From the NCBI RefSeq assembly GCF_036026595.1, contig NZ_JARZFX010000008.1, forward strand, positions 62,001 through 126,000: a stretch of 64,000 bases of DNA, given 5' to 3'. Positions within the stretch are counted from its first letter, which is position 1; the number at the start of each line of letters is the position of its first letter. Both the position numbers and the translations under genes were made by a program. Below are positions 26,704 through 35,233 of the stretch, one piece after another. The notes below the pieces were generated by a model that was not told the DNA's origin, did not search any database, and saw only the letters and a program-made list of their open reading frames with translations. This DNA is from Virgibacillus_P tibetensis (GTDB lineage Bacteria; Bacillota; Bacilli; Bacillales; Amphibacillaceae).

Positions 26704-28017
26704 TTGTACAATGAAATGGTTGGTTTAATAGTAATCCTTTCTGTGTTTACTTTACTGTTTTTACGTATTCCAATTGTAATTTCCATGGCAATTCCTGCCT
26801 GCATAGGAATACTATATTTGAGGGGATGGGAAACGCTTTCTACAGTTATAAACAGTATTATATGGACGCAAAGTTTTAACTATACATTAAGTACGATACC
26901 TTTATTTGTATTAATGGGACAACTATTATACGCCGCAGGAATCAGTTCCGATTTGTTTAAAACTTTTCGGAATTGGTTTGGTAGGTTTAAAGGTGGCTTG
27001 GGTTTAGCTACGATTGGATCATCTGCCATGTTTGGGGCATCGTCTGGTTCGAGTTTAGCGACTACAGGGACAATGGGGGTAATCGCAACCAAAGAAATGT
27101 TGCGGGGAGGTTACAGTAAAAGTTTAACTGGCGGATCGATTGTCGCGGGTGGAGCGTTAGGCATACTAATCCCTCCCAGTACTACATTTATTATTTATGG
27201 GATGATAACAGAGACGTCAATTGGTAGACTTCTACTAGCAGGAATTATTCCCGGGCTTTTATTAACGCTTTTTTTTATGCTTACCATTTATATTAGTGTA
27301 CTAGTAAAACCAGGTTTAATATCTAAACCCCAGGATATGGAAAGCAACGTTAGTTGGAAAGAAAAATTTATCTCCCTGAAAAGTAACGTACCAATTATTT
27401 TATTGTTTATAATAGTAGTTGGTGGAATATACATAGGTTTTCTTACAGTTATCGAGGCAGCTGCTGTTGGAGCTTTTGGAGCATTTCTAATTGGAATAGG
27501 TAGTCGGAAATTAAATAAAAAGAACTTTGCTGAAGCGGTATTAGGAACAATAAAAACTACCGGTTTTTTATTCGCAGTAATACTGGGAGCATTTGTATTG
27601 AATTACGTTTTGACGATTACTCGTCTTCCTTCCTCATTAGCAGACTTTTTATTTTCATCAGCCCTGTCACCACTTATGATTTTTTTACTAATAGTATGTA
27701 TGTATATTGTTTTGGGAGCTGTTATGGATACGGTAGCTATGCTTGTTGTAACTATACCTATCGTACTACCAGTGGTTGAGATGATGGGATATGATTTAGT
27801 ATGGTTTGGGGTAATTGTTGTGCTACTCATCGAAATGGCACTCATTACGCCTCCAATTGGGATGAATTGTTTTGTTTTAAAGGGAGTAACAGATGAATTA
27901 TCACTAGTAGATATTTTTAAGGGAGCATTCCTATTCGTTATCCCTATTCTTTTATTGATTACACTTATCTATATCTTTCCTAATATTGCATTATTTTTAC
28001 CAGATACAGCATTCTAG
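26704..28017 (+). CDS. TRAP transporter large permease subunit (DctM family)
   Basis: 437 residues from TTG 26704, seven bases after GGAGGG; the upstream ATG at 26689 sits inside that ribosome binding site. About 12 membrane helices. FGASSGSSLATTGTMGVIA, GGALGILIPPSTTFIIYG and ITPPIGMNCFVLKG are DctM hallmark segments. It is the Na+-coupled translocating subunit. A strong terminator follows at 28092, so the S-box transcript probably ends here. Confidence 0.92.
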   Translation: MYNEMVGLIVILSVFTLLFLRIPIVISMAIPACIGILYLRGWETLSTVINSIIWTQSFNYTLSTIPLFVLMGQLLYAAGISSDLFKTFRNWFGRFKGGLGLATIGSSAMFGASSGSSLATTGTMGVIATKEMLRGGYSKSLTGGSIVAGGALGILIPPSTTFIIYGMITETSIGRLLLAGIIPGLLLTLFFMLTIYISVLVKPGLISKPQDMESNVSWKEKFISLKSNVPIILLFIIVVGGIYIGFLTVIEAAAVGAFGAFLIGIGSRKLNKKNFAEAVLGTIKTTGFLFAVILGAFVLNYVLTITRLPSSLADFLFSSALSPLMIFLLIVCMYIVLGAVMDTVAMLVVTIPIVLPVVEMMGYDLVWFGVIVVLLIEMALITPPIGMNCFVLKGVTDELSLVDIFKGAFLFVIPILLLITLIYIFPNIALFLPDTAF

Positions 28018-28091
28018 TGGAAACATGTTTAAAGGACTTGCGTAGAGGATTGTTTCTAATTAAGTAGTACAAAACAATATACTGAGAAAAT

Positions 28092-28127
28092 AGTAAAGAC
28101 ACCATTCTAGTAAATGGTGTCTTTACT
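28092..28127 (+). terminator. strong intrinsic terminator of the ligase-TRAP cluster
   Basis: AGTAAAGACACCATT and AATGGTGTCTTTACT form a perfect 15-bp stem with a six-base loop, followed by ATTTTTAAC. The next 250 bases to the SDR gene hold no further recognisable feature apart from that gene's ribosome binding site. Confidence 0.9.
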
Positions 28128-28378
28128 ATTTTTAACTGTACCTTGATTAAAACAGAGGCTGATTAACTACTGCTGTTTGGAGTGTAAGACATGAATTTTT
28201 GACGTCTCTGTTCAATAGGGACACGTAGGTTTACAAATTTTTAAAAAGCAATAAAACTGGTATGTGAAGGGAAAGATACAACGAAAGCATTTTCTTTGAT
28301 TAATCTTTAAAGTAGGGTTATAATTAATATGAATTAAAGATAATTTAATTCAGAGTAAAATTTAGGAGGTATTACACA

Positions 28379-29134
28379 ATGGAAAGACTATCAGGAAAAG
28401 TTGCAGTAATTACAGGTGGAGCAGGTGGCATCGGTAAAGTAACAGCAGAAAGGTTTTTAAAAGAAGGCGCTAAAGTTGTTTTAGTAGACTTGTTTGAGGA
28501 GTCACTTAGTAAAGCAAAAGAAGAACTGGCTTCATTTGGTGAAATACTTACAGTCCAAGCGGACGTTTCAAAAGAATCTGAAGTAGAGAATTATGTTAAA
28601 AAAGCAGTTGAACATTTTGGTAAAATCGATGTTTTCTTTAATAATGCAGGAATTGAAGGGAAAGTAGCTCCTCTTGTCGACCAAAAAATGGAGGACTTCG
28701 ATCAAGTTATGAGCGTTAATGTACGTGGAACATATTTAGGATTGAAATACGTTCTACCAATCATGACTAAACAGGGTGATGGTAGTGTTATCAATACTTC
28801 TTCTGTAGCGGGATTGAACGGTAGTCCAGGCGTTTCACCTTATATTGCATCTAAACACGCTGTAGTGGGAATAACAAAAGCAGCAGCAATAGAAGTAGCT
28901 AACGCAAATGTACGAGTAAATTCTATTCATCCATCACCTGTTAATACAAGAATGATGCGTTCTTTAGAAGAGGGAATGAATGTAGAAGAAGAAACATTAG
29001 CAAAAAGTATTCCATTAGGACGTTATGGAGAATCAAGTGATATTGCAAATTTAGTTTTATTCCTAGCTTCTGATGACAGCACATTTATCACAGGAGTTCA
29101 GTATAGAGTTGACGGTGGTATGGGAGCCTTATAA
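28379..29134 (+). CDS. SDR-family NAD(P)-dependent oxidoreductase
   Basis: 251 residues of the classical short-chain dehydrogenase type. TGGAGGIGKVTAERF is the cofactor glycine motif, NNAG, Ser of NTSSVAGLNG, and YIASK gives the catalytic Tyr and Lys. Asp after the second strand (LVDLF) suggests NAD(H) preference. It has AGGAGG at the ATG and its own upstream region, separated from the TRAP operon by a terminator. The substrate is unknown. It could act on a hydroxyacyl product of the neighbouring pathway. Confidence 0.88.
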   Translation: MERLSGKVAVITGGAGGIGKVTAERFLKEGAKVVLVDLFEESLSKAKEELASFGEILTVQADVSKESEVENYVKKAVEHFGKIDVFFNNAGIEGKVAPLVDQKMEDFDQVMSVNVRGTYLGLKYVLPIMTKQGDGSVINTSSVAGLNGSPGVSPYIASKHAVVGITKAAAIEVANANVRVNSIHPSPVNTRMMRSLEEGMNVEEETLAKSIPLGRYGESSDIANLVLFLASDDSTFITGVQYRVDGGMGAL

Positions 29135-29142
29135 GTTTTGTA

Positions 29143-29178
29143 ACTTCCCGGTTTTTGGCGAATTTTGTCGAACGGGAT
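29143..29178. repeat. short interspersed repeat, copy 1
   Basis: ACTTCCCGGTTTTTGGCG followed by (A)ATTTTGTCGAACGGGAT; nearly the same 36-37 bases occur at 34364-34400, also right after a gene end. CCCG and CGGG at the borders can pair around a long loop. It may be a remnant of a larger family of gene-end repeats. Confidence 0.55.
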
Positions 29179-29180
29179 GG

Positions 29181-29490
29181 CCCCTCCTTACGGTAAGTCA
29201 ACATCGAATCGCTACGGGATAAGGAAGGCTGATTAAAGCCGGGCTTGTGCTCAGGCGTCGGTATACCCACAGAAGTGAGCATTTTTTCTTTTGGATGAAC
29301 TTGATTTATCGCCAGAAATGGCGAAAGTCAAGTAAATATAATACTCTGGAGTGAATCTCATACGGGCAGTGGAAGATCGACTAACTGCGCCGCTTCGCGC
29401 GGCAACGTCGACCCACCGGCAATGTGCAGGCGCAGGTCGTACGGCAATAACCGGGCGCCCTGCACTTTGTTCTTCTACACAAAGGACTGT
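29181..29490. other. GC-rich non-coding island
   Basis: About 300 bases much richer in G+C than their surroundings, with no credible gene. Hairpins are possible: GTGCAGG near 29425 with CCCTGCAC near 29458, and TGCGCCGC with GCGCGGCA around TTC near 29385-29405. A TAAGTCAACATCG segment near 29196 recurs in the GC-rich island at 57585-57745. It looks like an interspersed repeat or structured RNA, not a decayed gene. Confidence 0.4.
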
Positions 29491-29542
29491 ACTAATTATT
29501 TTCATTGATCCCTATTTTTTCGTGAGTTTTAATTGGGTTTTA

Positions 29543-30079
29543 TTATTGTACCAGGATTCCTGCTTTTTTTAAATCGTTGCATGCTGCATTGATTTTATTC
29601 ATTGTATCAGCTTCTAATGTATGCAAATGAATTCCTTCAGTTAGAGTAGACAAGTAGGTGGCATTCGTTTCTTTTATTCGTTTTACAAATTGGTCAACTT
29701 CTGCTCGGTTACTTACCATAACTGACGCGGTTAAATCTCCATACACTGCATGCTCGACGATCACATCTCTTACGAGTACACCATGATCAACTAGGCAATA
29801 TAATTCTTCCTGCGTTTGTTCTGGTGTGTGATTACATACAACAACCAATTTCTGTAAATCTTCGTTTTGTTGCTGATTGATAAGCATATAGCCCTGGCTT
29901 GTTGCAATGATTGGTTCATTTTTTGCTTTTAAAATGGATACATCCTGAACGATTACCTGTCTGCTTACATTCGTTTTATTGGCAAATTCACTACCAGTAA
30001 TGGGACTTTCCGTTTCTTTTAACATGTTCATGATAAGATTTTGGCGCTTGATCGAAGACATTTTATCTTGATCTTTCAC
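29543..30079 (-). CDS. niaR: NAD biosynthesis repressor NiaR (YrxA/NadR type)
   Basis: 178 residues from GTG 30079 behind GAGGAG. An N-terminal HTH_11 domain (about 8-62; TNVSRQVIVQDVSILKAK) is followed by a 3H domain named for its three conserved His, seen here in VVVCNHTPEQ, IVEHAVYGDL and LTEGIHLHTLE. In Firmicutes NiaR uses nicotinate as co-repressor and controls NAD synthesis and niacin uptake genes. It is divergent from nadC and its transporter, which are its most likely targets. Confidence 0.9.
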   Translation of the reverse strand: MKDQDKMSSIKRQNLIMNMLKETESPITGSEFANKTNVSRQVIVQDVSILKAKNEPIIATSQGYMLINQQQNEDLQKLVVVCNHTPEQTQEELYCLVDHGVLVRDVIVEHAVYGDLTASVMVSNRAEVDQFVKRIKETNATYLSTLTEGIHLHTLEADTMNKINAACNDLKKAGILVQ

Positions 30080-30214
30080 GTTTATCTACTCCTCTATGTA
30101 TAAAAAATACTAATCTATACTATGATCTTGTATACCTTATCCTATGATGTTACAACAGTAGAGTCAAATTCACATAAAAATTCACTTGCTATTATAATAG
30201 TCTTATGTAAATAT

Positions 30215-30230
30215 AGATGTCAAGACAACT
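30215..30230. promoter_or_regulatory. imperfect dyad, candidate NiaR operator 1
   Basis: AGATGTCAAGACAACT: AGATGTC and GACAACT are near-inverted repeats, roughly midway in the 340-base niaR-nadC intergenic region. Assignment to NiaR rests only on location and symmetry. Confidence 0.35.
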
Positions 30231-30352
30231 GAATATACCTAAGTTTTTTAAATCAACGTAGAAGGGATGGACATAAAGGGATTTACACAATCAACCGTTC
30301 CAAGAGGCGGATGGTGAGTTCACAAATGCTAAGGCATTAATTATTTATTTTA

Positions 30353-30370
30353 ATGTGAATATTTTCACAT
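30353..30370. promoter_or_regulatory. perfect dyad, candidate NiaR operator 2
   Basis: ATGTGAA and TTCACAT, a perfect inverted repeat with a four-base spacer, sit 50 bases before the nadC start. Related TTCACAT and TTCACTT half-sites occur near 30170-30185. A repressor bound here would block nadC transcription. Confidence 0.45.
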
Positions 30371-30419
30371 GTTGATTTTTAAAATAATACAAATGATAAA
30401 CGTTAAAGGGGTTAAGAAA

Positions 30420-31265
30420 ATGAATCAATTAAAATTACGAACTCAAATTCAGTCCTTTTTACTTGAGGATATTGGAGATAATGATATTACCAGCCAGGCT
30501 ATTTTTCCGCACGACCAAGTGGGTAAAGGTGTGTTTATTGCTAAGGAAGAAGGAATTATTTCCGGTTTAGAGGTTATTAAAGAGGCCTACCATTTACTTG
30601 ATTCACAGATTCAGGTTAGCTTATGTTTTGCTGATGGGGACTGGATATCTGCTGGTGAAACAATTGCAGAAGTAGAAGGTCCAATTAGACATTTGCTCAC
30701 AGGTGAGCGTGTTATTTTAAATCTAATCCAACGAATGAGTGGGATCGCCACGATCACTACTAAATGTGTGGATGCACTAAATGATCCTTCCATCCAGATC
30801 TGTGATACAAGAAAAACAATTCCGGGGCTGCGCATGTTTGATAAATATGCCGTGATAACAGGTGGTGGTAAAAATCATCGGCAAGGTTTATATGATGGTG
30901 TGATGATAAAGGATAACCATATTTCTTTCGCTGGATCAATTAAAAAAGCTATTCAATCTGTTCGGGAAACAATTGGTCATATGGTTAAAATAGAGGTTGA
31001 AACAGAAACGAAGGAAGAGGTGATGGAGGCAGTCGAAGCGGGGGCGGATGTAATCATGTTTGATAATCGTACACCAATAGAAATTAAGGAATTTATTGAG
31101 TGTGTACCAGATTCGATTGTGACAGAGGCTTCCGGGGGAATAACGCTGGATAATTTAGCTGCTTACTCTGGTACAGGTGTGGATTATATTTCACTGGGAA
31201 CTATAACGCATTCTGTTCAAGCATTGGATATTAGTTTTCAAGTGAAAGAGGGGAGAAAAAAGTGA
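30420..31265 (+). CDS. nadC: nicotinate-nucleotide pyrophosphorylase (quinolinate phosphoribosyltransferase)
   Basis: 281 residues from ATG 30420 behind AAAGGGG. The family's signatures are present: EDIGDNDITS near the start, RMSGIATITT, CDTRKTIPGLR, GGGKNHRQGLYDGVMIKDNH and EASGGITLDN. It converts quinolinate and PRPP to nicotinate mononucleotide, CO2 and pyrophosphate. In Bacillus nadC sits with nadA and nadB; here it is followed by a TRAP-type transporter, overlapping it by four bases (GTGA). Quinolinate is therefore probably taken from outside rather than made locally. Confidence 0.93.
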   Translation: MNQLKLRTQIQSFLLEDIGDNDITSQAIFPHDQVGKGVFIAKEEGIISGLEVIKEAYHLLDSQIQVSLCFADGDWISAGETIAEVEGPIRHLLTGERVILNLIQRMSGIATITTKCVDALNDPSIQICDTRKTIPGLRMFDKYAVITGGGKNHRQGLYDGVMIKDNHISFAGSIKKAIQSVRETIGHMVKIEVETETKEEVMEAVEAGADVIMFDNRTPIEIKEFIECVPDSIVTEASGGITLDNLAAYSGTGVDYISLGTITHSVQALDISFQVKEGRKK

Positions 31266-32332
31266 GATTAGTAGAAAAGCTTAGTCGTAAGTATAGAATT
31301 AGGTTGCTACTTGGGTTAATGCTGATCGGTCTAGTAATATTGGTTGCTTGTAAGGGCCCAGAAGAAAAACCTTCCAAGACAGACGTATCCGGTGAAGCAT
31401 CCGGATCAGTAGAATCAACTGTAAATGGTTCCATTCAAACAACGATTATAGGCGGGCGTACAGGAGGAGCATGGTCTGTATTTACGGAGGGTATCGCAGA
31501 GTCCATTCGTCGGGATAACAATAATTCACTTGTAACTGTAGAACCAGGTGGAATTGTCGAAAATCCACTTACTGTTGGTACGGGTAAAATTCCGTATGGT
31601 TTGTCCTATGCAATGACTGGCTACGCTGCTTATAGTGGGGATGAACCTTATGATCAGGCTTATGAAGATATTCGGGCAATAAGTGTAGTTATACCTTCTA
31701 ATTATTATCAGTTTATTGTAAGGGCAGATATGGAATATAATTCTTTGGATGCGATGATGGAAAATCAGGCGCCACTACGCCTGGCTGTCGATCAAAAGGG
31801 TTCAGCAGGTGAAAAGATCACAAGAAGTATTTTACAGGGGTATGGTGTTACGTATGAAGATATTATTTCTTGGGGCGGATCTGTTGATCATTTAGGTGGA
31901 GCAAAAACGTTTGAATTAATGAGTGATAAACGTGTCGATGCTACCGGGGACGCTGTGTCTGTTCCTTCAAGTGACATTATCGAAGCCTCAACAACACTAG
32001 ATCTGCAAATTTTATCGATAGATGAGAAAATTATTCAAGCTGTATCAGAAGATCTCGGAATGGTACCAGGTACGATTGAAGCTGGTAGTTATGAATTTTT
32101 AGAAGAAGATGTAGATACAGTTAACACGCCAGCTATTTTAATTGTGCATAAGGATGTACCAGAAGAAGAAGTCTATCAGGTTACTAAAGCAATTCATGGA
32201 AACCTTGATTACCTAGGTACGGTGCACGAGGAATTTAAAAATTTAACGGTTGAAAGTATGATAAACGTTGGTAATGTACCACTTCACCCAGGTGCAAAGA
32301 AGTATTTCGAGGATCAAGGATTGGTTCATTAA
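31262..32332 (+). CDS. TAXI-family TRAP solute-binding lipoprotein
   Basis: 356 residues, GTG start overlapping the nadC stop. Lipobox ILVAC (Cys30). The mature part has the TAXI hallmark IIGGRTGGAWSVFTEGIAE followed by VTVEPGGIVENP and LRLAVDQKGSAGE. TAXI proteins deliver small acids such as glutamate or 2-oxoglutarate to fused DctQM permeases. Coupling to nadC suggests quinolinate or another pyridine carboxylate as ligand (inference). Confidence 0.9.
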   Translation: MRLVEKLSRKYRIRLLLGLMLIGLVILVACKGPEEKPSKTDVSGEASGSVESTVNGSIQTTIIGGRTGGAWSVFTEGIAESIRRDNNNSLVTVEPGGIVENPLTVGTGKIPYGLSYAMTGYAAYSGDEPYDQAYEDIRAISVVIPSNYYQFIVRADMEYNSLDAMMENQAPLRLAVDQKGSAGEKITRSILQGYGVTYEDIISWGGSVDHLGGAKTFELMSDKRVDATGDAVSVPSSDIIEASTTLDLQILSIDEKIIQAVSEDLGMVPGTIEAGSYEFLEEDVDTVNTPAILIVHKDVPEEEVYQVTKAIHGNLDYLGTVHEEFKNLTVESMINVGNVPLHPGAKKYFEDQGLVH

Positions 32333-32375
32333 ATTTAAAATCCAAACTGTAGGTTCTTGGAAGGGATGTGGATTT

Positions 32376-34352
32376 ATGGGCATTATGAATAGGTTAGCAC
32401 CTTGGTTCAAAGAAGGTAACCGTCGTGAATTATCAGGGATTCATTTACCATTATTTACTATTGTTGCATTTGCATTATCAGTCTACCAGATATGGTCTGT
32501 CGTCTGGGGGAAATTGGATCCAATTAACCAAATGGCAATTCATTTATCGTTTATATTAGTTCTAACTTTTTTATTATATGGCTATCCTAAAAAAACCAAG
32601 AAGAATCGCTCAGGTAATTTCCCAACTAGTATTGATTATAGTTTCGCTTTCCTTGCGCTTGCAGCAGGTATATACTTTACAATCCATGCAGAGCGTATTG
32701 CAGAAAGAATCCCTATTATGAATCCATTAGGAAATTTGGATATCTTTTTTGGATTGATAATTGTACTTTTAAGTATGGAAGCGGCGCGCAGAACTATTGG
32801 TTTTCCTATTATAGGTATTGTCCTAATCGGTATTTCGTATGCTTTATGGGGGCATCATCTTACTGGTTTATGGAGTCATCGGAAAATGTCACCCATCGAA
32901 TTTTTGGATGAACTTGCTTTCAGTTTTAATGGTCTTTGGGGTTCCCCTATTTCAGTTGCGGCTTCATTTGTATTCATGTTCATGTTGTTTGGGTCTTTTT
33001 TACAAAAAGCAGGTGCTGGGGAGTTTTTTTTCAAACTTTCTACAGCCATTGCTGGAAGATCGAAAGGTGGAGCAGCTAAGGTAGCAGTTCTTGCGAGTGC
33101 TTTTTTTGGTTCTATTTCTGGAAGCCCAACAGCTAACGTTGTTACAACTGGTTCCTTTACGATTCCTGTAAGTAAAAGAACAGGCTATAAGCCATCGTTT
33201 GCTGCAGCAGTAGAAGCTGCTGCGTCAACTGGAGGAAGTATATTGCCGCCAATCATGGGTTCGTCAGCATTCTTGATGGCTGCAGTAACACAAATGCCAT
33301 ATGGGTCCATTGTTATCGCTGCAATAATCCCAGGTATTCTATATTATGTGTCGTTAATAACCCTCGTTCACTTTGAGGCATTGCGATTGGATTTACCGCG
33401 TGCCACTAAAGAAAATATTCCACGAATGACTCAAGTTCTGAAAGAGGGATGGTATTATTTTATTCCTTTAATTGTTTTAGTATTTTTGCTAGTACATGGT
33501 TACAGTGCTTCGAGAACTGCTTTTTATGGCATCCTGTCCATTGTAATTGTGAGCTGGTTCCGTAAAAGCAAACGAATGGGACTAAAAGAAATCGTCAGTG
33601 CAATGGTTTTAGGAGCAAAATCTTCCATAGCCGTTACAACTGCTTGTGCGGCAGCAGGGCTAGTAATAGCTGGTATTATGTCCACCGGCCTTGGAGGGAA
33701 ATTAACCAGTATTGTTCTTGGTTTGACGGAAGGAATGCTCCTCCCTACATTACTTTTAATCATGCTTATTTGTATTATATTCGGGATAGGAATGCCTGTA
33801 GCGGCAGCTTATATTTTAACAGCAATGTTAGCAGCACCAGCACTTATCGAATTAGGTGTTTCTAACATGGCTGCACATCTATTTATCGTCTATTTTTCCA
33901 TTTTCTCAGCGATAACACCTCCGGTTGCAGTAGCAGCCTTTGCGGCAGCTGGGATTGCCGGAAGTAATCCCAATCGGGTGGGATTAGAGGCTTTCCGGTT
34001 GGGATCGGTTGGTTTTATTGTTCCGTTTATGTTTGTATTAGAACCTTCATTACTTATGAACGGATCACTAGTACAAGTAATAATTTCTTTCATCACGGCA
34101 TTGATAGGTGTTGTTACTTTGGCAGCAGGTTTAATTGGCTGGTTACTAATAAGGACCGTATTACTAGAACGGATCGTATTGATTGCTGCTGGTTTTATGG
34201 GCATGTACCCTGGTTTATTATCCGATGGAGTTGGTATAGCACTATTAATTTTGGTTTTATTTACTCAGCAAAGGCGAGGGATTGAGCCTTTTAAGTCAAT
34301 TCGAAAACAGCCTGTGCGATTAGATGAGGGAGATTCGATGAGAATTAGTTAA
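32376..34352 (+). CDS. TRAP transporter permease, 4TM/12TM (DctQ-DctM) fusion
   Basis: 658 residues from ATG 32376, ten bases after GAAGGG. An N-terminal DctQ-like four-helix section (to about 160) is followed by a DctM domain: FFGSISGSPTANVVTTGSF, GGSILPPIMGSSAFLMA, FGIGMPVAAAYILTA and AITPPVAVAAFAAAGIAG. Such fusions pair with TAXI binding proteins. It completes a nadC-TAXI-permease operon; the coding sequence ends just before a short interspersed repeat. Confidence 0.92.
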   Translation: MGIMNRLAPWFKEGNRRELSGIHLPLFTIVAFALSVYQIWSVVWGKLDPINQMAIHLSFILVLTFLLYGYPKKTKKNRSGNFPTSIDYSFAFLALAAGIYFTIHAERIAERIPIMNPLGNLDIFFGLIIVLLSMEAARRTIGFPIIGIVLIGISYALWGHHLTGLWSHRKMSPIEFLDELAFSFNGLWGSPISVAASFVFMFMLFGSFLQKAGAGEFFFKLSTAIAGRSKGGAAKVAVLASAFFGSISGSPTANVVTTGSFTIPVSKRTGYKPSFAAAVEAAASTGGSILPPIMGSSAFLMAAVTQMPYGSIVIAAIIPGILYYVSLITLVHFEALRLDLPRATKENIPRMTQVLKEGWYYFIPLIVLVFLLVHGYSASRTAFYGILSIVIVSWFRKSKRMGLKEIVSAMVLGAKSSIAVTTACAAAGLVIAGIMSTGLGGKLTSIVLGLTEGMLLPTLLLIMLICIIFGIGMPVAAAYILTAMLAAPALIELGVSNMAAHLFIVYFSIFSAITPPVAVAAFAAAGIAGSNPNRVGLEAFRLGSVGFIVPFMFVLEPSLLMNGSLVQVIISFITALIGVVTLAAGLIGWLLIRTVLLERIVLIAAGFMGMYPGLLSDGVGIALLILVLFTQQRRGIEPFKSIRKQPVRLDEGDSMRIS

Positions 34353-34363
34353 ATGGAGGTGTC

Positions 34364-34400
34364 ACTTCCCGGTTTTGGGTGAAATTTTGTCGATCGGGAT
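34364..34400. repeat. short interspersed repeat, copy 2
   Basis: Near-identical to 29143-29178 (ACTTCCCGGTTTTGGGTG and so on to GATCGGGAT). Both copies begin within about 12 bases of a stop codon, and together they bracket the niaR-nadC-TRAP block. The remaining bases to 34500 show no feature. Confidence 0.55.
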
Positions 34401-34500
34401 AAACTTTTCTTTTTCAATTCATGTGATATCCCTTTCATCAACCAAAAAAATAAAAAAGTTTTAAAAAGATGCCCCCTGAATAGGCCTCGTTTTCGATAGT

Positions 34501-34526
34501 AGTAGTGAATAGTACTATTCACTACT
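34501..34526. promoter_or_regulatory. perfect 26-bp palindrome ahead of the sigma-factor gene
   Basis: AGTAGTGAATAGT is followed directly by its exact reverse complement, with no spacer. Outside it, GCCTCGTTTTC near 34480 and GAAGCGGGGC near 34532 can extend the pairing, so an RNA stem would reach the ribosome binding region of the sigma gene. It could be a terminator-like attenuator, a translation block or an operator. Confidence 0.5.
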
Positions 34527-34548
34527 TTATAGAAGCGGGGCTTTTCCT

Positions 34549-35112
34549 ATGAAAACAATAAATAACCAAACATTTGAAGAGATATACAAACAAAATGAAA
34601 GACGCATACATTTCTACATACATAAGCTGAAAATTAATGATCCACAGCAAGAGTTTTTTCAGGAAGGATTATGTGCGATGTGGAACGCCTATGAAACCTA
34701 TCAACCAGATAAGGGGACAATGGCTACTTACTTCAATTATACGATACGTAATCGGCTGATTGATCATCTGCGAAAAGCAACGAAAGAAAATGAAGCTGAA
34801 AAAAAGCTGTTTGATGAAGTTGTATCTCATGCAGATACCGGCAATCGCGTGGGACGGAATGAAAAGCCATTACCACTAGTTTCTCTAACGGATTGTCTGG
34901 AAGAAGATACTGACCTTTGGAGAAACCTTAAGTCTCAACTTACTGAAAACCAGTGGAAATGGGTATATTTTTATATTATTGGCGAGCAATCACTAAAGGA
35001 CATTGCCATCCAGGAGAACACAACTGCAGAAGCCGTGAAAAGCTGGGGAAAGCAGGTTCGCAGTAAGCTGCGAAAAGAAGAATTTCGTAAAAAAGTCGGT
35101 TGGGAGTTCTAA
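34549..35112 (+). CDS. sigma-70-family RNA polymerase sigma factor
   Basis: 187 residues. Region 2 (about 8-78) includes FFQEGLCAMWNAYETYQP, MATYFNYTIRNRLIDHLRK, the -10-binding helices. Region 4 (about 125-180) has NQWKWVYFYIIGEQSLKDIA and TTAEAVKSWGKQVRSKLRK, a helix-turn-helix. The size fits ECF-like or competence-type (ComX/SigH-like) factors; no anti-sigma gene is adjacent. It probably transcribes a small regulon. A long palindrome precedes it. Confidence 0.85.
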   Translation: MKTINNQTFEEIYKQNERRIHFYIHKLKINDPQQEFFQEGLCAMWNAYETYQPDKGTMATYFNYTIRNRLIDHLRKATKENEAEKKLFDEVVSHADTGNRVGRNEKPLPLVSLTDCLEEDTDLWRNLKSQLTENQWKWVYFYIIGEQSLKDIAIQENTTAEAVKSWGKQVRSKLRKEEFRKKVGWEF

Positions 35113-35233
35113 GGGAGCTGACATGCAGGAACTCCTTTAGAAAGAAATAAACATGCAGGAATTTATTCTGGGTTGTCGAATTAGGAATAGTATGGGGCTA
35201 AATCGACTGTTTATTTCAGGAGGATACGTACTA

